Assembly: GCF_036248275.1 (NCBI RefSeq)
Contig: NZ_CP109181.1
Coordinates: 8,608,618-8,672,617 of the forward strand
DNA from: Streptomyces sp. NBC_01716
GTDB lineage: Bacteria > Actinomycetota > Actinomycetes > Streptomycetales > Streptomycetaceae
Reading direction: 5' to 3'
Length of the DNA: 64,000 nucleotides
Part shown: positions 60,615-64,000 of the stretch, piece by piece
Position numbering within the stretch: position 1 is the stretch's first letter
How the letters are laid out: each line of letters opens with the position of its first letter
Program-made: the position numbers and the translations under genes
The notes under the pieces: model-generated
What the model saw: the letters and a program-made list of their open reading frames with translations, nothing else
Databases searched by the model: none
Told to the model about the DNA's origin: nothing

Positions 60615-63053
60615 ATGATGAGCGGCATGGTTACGCCGGTCGACGCCCCCTCTGTCCGCCCGTTCCGGAAGCCTGAGCTGCGCCCGGGCCAGGAGCGTGG
60701 ACTGAAAGCGGCAGTGCGGCATTTGCGGCGCCCGTATACCCGGGCCCTGTTCGTTTCCGCGACGGGTACGGGCAAGACGCTGGTTTCGATCCGCGTCGCG
60801 GACGCGCTGCAGGCACGCCTAGTACTGGTCGTCGTGCCCACCCTGGATCTGGCCGCGCAGACCGCGCTCGCCTGGCGGCGTGACGGGCACACCGGGCACA
60901 TGGTGATCGTGTCCTCGATGGACGCCTCCGCGCACGGCGCGCTTGCCGCACGCCGGGTCGGCTCCACCAGCGACTCCCGCTCGCTTGCCGCCCTGATGTC
61001 GGTGGTGGGGGAGGGGGAGGACCAACTGCCCGCGTTGACGGTGATCTGTACGTACGACTCCCTCGACAAGATCGAGGGCACCCAGCACACCCGCTACCGT
61101 GTGCCGCCGTTCGACCTCGCGGTCATGGACGAGGCGCACCGGATCGCCGGCCGGGCGGACAAGAAATGGGCCGCAGTCAACGACACCGCCCGGATCCGTG
61201 CGGACCGCCGCCTCTACATGACGGCCACCCCCCGGAGTTTCGCCGCACCGGACCTTGTCGAGTCCGCAGACACCGGCCGCCCCCGGCCCCGCCGACGCAC
61301 GCTTGAGCCCGGCATGGACGTGTCGCTCAACTCCATGGACAACGAGGCCGTCTACGGAAAGAAGATCTTCGAGTACCCCCTCGCCCAGGCGATCGAGGAC
61401 GGCGTCGCGGCGGACTACCGCATCGTGGTGCCCACCATCACCGACACCGAGCTGCGCACCCGCCTCAACACCACCGCCCCCGGTACGAGCACCGACATCG
61501 CCGATACCCACGACGCGCTGCGGACGACCGCCCTGCACCTGGCCGTCCTGAAGGCCATGTCCGACCACGAACTGCGCCGCGTGCTCGTCTTCTTCCACCT
61601 CGTCGAAGACGCGAGACGGTTCACCCGCGAGCTCGGCCACACCCTGCGCCGGCTGCGCCGGGCAGACCCCCGGGCGTTCCCCGGCCTGCAGCCGACAGTG
61701 TTCTTCGTCCACGGCGACCACACCCCCGACCAACGCGCCCAGATCTTCACCGACTTCGCCGCCTCACCCCGCGCGATCCTGACGAACGCGAAGGTGATCG
61801 CCGAAGGCGTCGACATCCCGTCCGTCGACGCGGTCGTCTTCGCCGACCCCACCAGCAGCGTCATCCGCTGCGTCCAGGGCCTGGGCCGGGCACTACGCCT
61901 GGACGTGTCCGGCAAGACCGCAAGCCTCATCGTCCCCGTCTACATCCCCCCAGGCGCGGACTCCGAAGACATCCTGGGCACCGCGTACGAGCCGGTATGG
62001 GCGATCACCACCGCCCTGGCCAGCCACGACCACCGCATCCTCGAACGCCTCCCGAACAAAGCCAACCGCCTGCCTGCGGAAACCAGCCGGCTCATCGGGC
62101 ACCGGTGGCACTTCGACTTCACCGTCCACCCCGAACGTATCGCCCGCGCCATGGACCTCATCTCCTTCAACCCCCGCGGCCCCCTCTCACGCTCCCGCCG
62201 CGAAGGCCTGACCGCAGCCCAGGCATTCCACGACCACTACGGCCATCTCGACGTCCCCACCGACCACGTGGACACCGTCGGCTACGAACTCGGCCGCTTC
62301 ATCACCACCATGCGCGACGCCCACCACACCGGCCGCCTCGACCCCGACCTCACCGCCGAACTCGACACCCTGGGCATGATCTGGGACAAACACCAGGCCG
62401 CCTGGCGCGCCCGCCTCACCGCGGCCGCCGACTACCACCAAACCCACGGCCACCTCGCCGCCCCCGCCACCACCCCCACCGGCGCATGGCTCGCCGAACA
62501 ACGCCACCTCGCCACCAAGAACGCCCTAGACCCCGCCCGCGCCGACGACCTGACCGCCCTCGATGCCCACTGGCGCCTGCCCTACGGCCCGGACTGGCAC
62601 CGCAAATACCACCTGCTGCGCACCCACCTCACCAACGGCACAGACCCCGCCACGCTCACCCACGACACCCTCCTGGCCGGAGTAAAGATCGGCTCCTGGC
62701 TGCACCGCCAGCTCACCACCTGGCACACCCTCCACCCCGGCCAGCAACACCTGCTGGCCTCCCTCGGCCTCACCCCGGCCGGCAACCCCCTCACCTCTAC
62801 TGGCCGCCCCCGCCGCACCTTCGAACAGACCGTGCAACTCCTCGAACTCTTCCTCCACCGCGAAGGCCGCGCCCCCGCCGCCCGCGAGACGATCCGCGTC
62901 GACGACGACACGGTCAGGATCGGCGCCTGGCTCGCCAAAACCCGCACCAAGCATCGCGCGGGCCAACTCCCGGACAACCACACTCTCCTGGTCGCCACGC
63001 TCTTCGATGGCGACTGGACAACTGAGGACGCCGTACCGGCTGTCCCGGTGTAG
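60615..63053 (+). CDS. DEAD/DEAH helicase with HA repeats
   Basis: An 812-aa SF2 helicase. Motif I is FVSATGTGKTLVSIRVA, motif II is DLAVMDEAHRIAG (DEAH), motif III is RLYMTATPR, motif V is TNAKVIAEGVDIPSVDAVVF and motif VI is IRCVQGLGRALRLD. The C-terminal 300 residues hold helicase-associated (HA) repeats (AQAFHDHYGHLDVPTDH; AAADYHQTHGHLAAPA). Helicases of this kind are typical of the ends of Streptomyces linear replicons, including the TtrA group linked to conjugation or telomere function. No clear ribosome site is seen; 60618 and 60627 are other possible starts. Confidence 0.82.
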   Translation: MMSGMVTPVDAPSVRPFRKPELRPGQERGLKAAVRHLRRPYTRALFVSATGTGKTLVSIRVADALQARLVLVVVPTLDLAAQTALAWRRDGHTGHMVIVSSMDASAHGALAARRVGSTSDSRSLAALMSVVGEGEDQLPALTVICTYDSLDKIEGTQHTRYRVPPFDLAVMDEAHRIAGRADKKWAAVNDTARIRADRRLYMTATPRSFAAPDLVESADTGRPRPRRRTLEPGMDVSLNSMDNEAVYGKKIFEYPLAQAIEDGVAADYRIVVPTITDTELRTRLNTTAPGTSTDIADTHDALRTTALHLAVLKAMSDHELRRVLVFFHLVEDARRFTRELGHTLRRLRRADPRAFPGLQPTVFFVHGDHTPDQRAQIFTDFAASPRAILTNAKVIAEGVDIPSVDAVVFADPTSSVIRCVQGLGRALRLDVSGKTASLIVPVYIPPGADSEDILGTAYEPVWAITTALASHDHRILERLPNKANRLPAETSRLIGHRWHFDFTVHPERIARAMDLISFNPRGPLSRSRREGLTAAQAFHDHYGHLDVPTDHVDTVGYELGRFITTMRDAHHTGRLDPDLTAELDTLGMIWDKHQAAWRARLTAAADYHQTHGHLAAPATTPTGAWLAEQRHLATKNALDPARADDLTALDAHWRLPYGPDWHRKYHLLRTHLTNGTDPATLTHDTLLAGVKIGSWLHRQLTTWHTLHPGQQHLLASLGLTPAGNPLTSTGRPRRTFEQTVQLLELFLHREGRAPAARETIRVDDDTVRIGAWLAKTRTKHRAGQLPDNHTLLVATLFDGDWTTEDAVPAVPV

Positions 63054-63184
63054 CTGAGAGCTCCCGGGGCACTATTCGCGTCTTACATAGAGATCGATGG
63101 CAACACGCCCAGATCCGAATTCACCAAAACTTTTTCATAAGGAAGCACAGATAGCCACGCCCCCAAGAACACCACGCCCCGTTG

Positions 63185-63637
63185 CTAGAAGGGGGGCGAG
63201 TCCGCCTGTCGCACCGGCGTACCCCCCTCCGCCAAGGCCCCCAACCTCACCAATCGAGCGCGAATGGCGCTAGGTTGACGATCAAAACGCTGAGCGAGCC
63301 CCTCGACCTCCTCGCCCGCAGCGTGAAGCTGCAGCAGCAACTGCTCATCTTCCGGCGTCCATCGTTGATATGCCTTCCCGTGCCGCCTCCGGACCTCATC
63401 AACAGAGTAGGTTTTAGAGGAAGAAGCTACGGTTTCCCGAGGAAACTCGATCGCCACCACCGAACCCAGAAGAGAGCTGTACACCTCGGTCCCGTCAAGC
63501 CACAACCGCAGTTCCCCATCCGCGAAAGTCAGCACATCAGCCTGAACCTCCAGTACCCGACGCATGACATCCGGATCGTTCGGGTCCACCGCAAAGTCCG
63601 CCAACCGTAAGCGGATCGTTCTCACAGATGAAGTCAT
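63185..63637 (-). CDS. Small HTH-like protein, unknown
   Basis: A 150-aa protein starting at the second possible ATG (63637; 63649 is also in frame). The N-terminal part (RTIRLRLADFAVDPNDPDVM, FADGELRLWLDGTEVYSS) is beta-rich and unrecognised. The C-terminus (AYQRWTPEDEQLLLQLHAAG, LAQRFDRQPSAIRARLVRLG) looks like a Myb/SANT-type or FtsK-like winged helix-turn-helix. It is the outermost gene, within 60 bases of the telomere-like repeats, so a role at the replicon end is possible but unproven. Confidence 0.6.
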   Translation of the reverse strand: MTSSVRTIRLRLADFAVDPNDPDVMRRVLEVQADVLTFADGELRLWLDGTEVYSSLLGSVVAIEFPRETVASSSKTYSVDEVRRRHGKAYQRWTPEDEQLLLQLHAAGEEVEGLAQRFDRQPSAIRARLVRLGALAEGGTPVRQADSPPF

Positions 63638-63695
63638 GAAGAGAAGCATGCCGTAACGCCTTCAGCCGAACGAGGCTTCTAGCCAGCCGTTTTTG

Positions 63696-63980
63696 GTTCT
63701 TGGAGCGAAGCGGAGAGAACTGGCTCGGCTTGCCGAGCCCCGAGCCGCAACGCGGCTCGGTTGCACTGCCGGCAGTCCGCAACGCGGAACTGTTCACTCA
63801 AGTTCTTGGAGCGAAGCGGAGAGAACTGGCTCGGCTTGCCGAGCCCCGAGCCGCAACGCGGCTCGGTTGCACTGCCGGCAGTCCGCAACGCGGAACTGTT
63901 CACTCAAGTTCTTGGAGCGAAGCGGAGAGAACTGGCTCGGCTTGCCGAGCCCCGAGCCACAACGCGGCTCGGTTGCACTT
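63696..63980. repeat. 106-bp tandem repeat, hairpin-rich, telomere-like
   Basis: A 106-bp unit occurs at 63696-63801 and 63802-63907, with a partial third copy from 63908. Each unit contains GGCTCGGC-TT-GCCGAGCC (first at 63722-63739), CCGAGCCGC-AAC-GCGGCTCGG (63740-63760), the palindrome ACTGCCGGCAGT (63765-63776) and a GCGAAGC mini-hairpin. The third copy has one base change in a stem. Packed palindromes with tight purine loops are characteristic of Streptomyces telomeres and subtelomeres. Confidence 0.75.
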
Positions 63981-63999
63981 CAACACGCGCAGCGTGTTG
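63981..63999. repeat. Perfect palindrome with GCA loop at the window edge
   Basis: CAACACGC and GCGTGTTG flank a GCA triloop. CGCAG-type loops are a standard element of Streptomyces telomere fold-backs. It directly follows the partial third 106-bp unit, so the hairpin array continues beyond the window. Confidence 0.7.
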
Positions 64000-64000
64000 G

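Noticed and set aside
1..64000. CRISPR arrays, tRNA or rRNA genes
   Set aside because: No regularly spaced short repeats with unique spacers and no tRNA-like cloverleaf or rRNA sequence were seen. The only tandem array is the 106-bp hairpin repeat at the right end.

Overview
The window is high-GC actinobacterial DNA, almost certainly from a Streptomyces. Signs are translationally coupled GTGA/ATGA/TTGA gene junctions, frequent GTG and TTG starts, rare TTA codons confined to secondary-metabolite genes, TerD and VMAP-type conflict genes, and a telomere-like end. It reads as an accessory chromosome arm or linear plasmid: there are no housekeeping genes, insertion sequences and decayed transposases are common, and the right edge runs into tandem, hairpin-rich repeats like those of Streptomyces telomeres, just outside an HA-repeat helicase.

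Layout. (1) 1-2262: decayed transposases (an unassigned fragment, ISAzo13-like, IS1380-like). (2) 2589-22550: a nucleoside-antibiotic type gene cluster. An enolpyruvyl transferase, radical SAM enzyme, tyrosine-phosphatase-like enzyme, P-loop kinase, histidinol-phosphate-type aminotransferase and two paralogous 2OG-Fe(II) oxygenases match the enzyme set that builds the octosyl-acid/aminohexuronic-acid core of polyoxins and nikkomycins. Unusually, they sit with a 2,3-diaminopropionate cassette (SbnA/SbnB), a formyltransferase-fold enzyme, a lysine-2,3-aminomutase-like radical SAM enzyme, a second aminotransferase, two ATP-grasp ligases, a third 2OG oxygenase, a GrpB protein and an MFS exporter. 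I infer a peptidyl nucleoside with a Dap and/or beta-amino-acid side chain. (3) 22632-24490: an IS5-family element and a broken acyl-CoA ligase. (4) 24557-31996: a YcaO-TfuA RiPP cluster with an XRE regulator, M20 peptidase, two tandem 2OG oxygenases, a 54-aa precursor candidate, a YcaO that reads in two frames, TfuA and an MFS exporter.

(5) 32275-48534: a conflict (defence-like) island on the minus strand. It holds a TCO-trypsin/VMAP-MoxR-vWA operon whose vWA protein is fused to a nuclease/SF1 helicase (DUF2075 type) and to the C-terminal module of type ISP restriction enzymes. Next to it are a second TCO gene, a 1430-aa trypsin-STAND-WD40 protein, and two proteins that share a short glycine/asparagine tag. 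(6) 49325-59565: two near-identical 1.1-kb IS copies, each with its own CTAG duplication and each splitting a gene. Between them are a TerD-vWA protein and a 1672-aa Avs-like STAND NTPase with an N-terminal Mrr-type nuclease. (7) 59575-64000: a small membrane protein, the HA-repeat helicase, a small HTH-like protein and the telomere-like 106-bp tandem repeats.

Several genes carry single-base frameshifts (YcaO, IS copy 1, the interrupted gene at 48836). Some may be consensus errors rather than real mutations.
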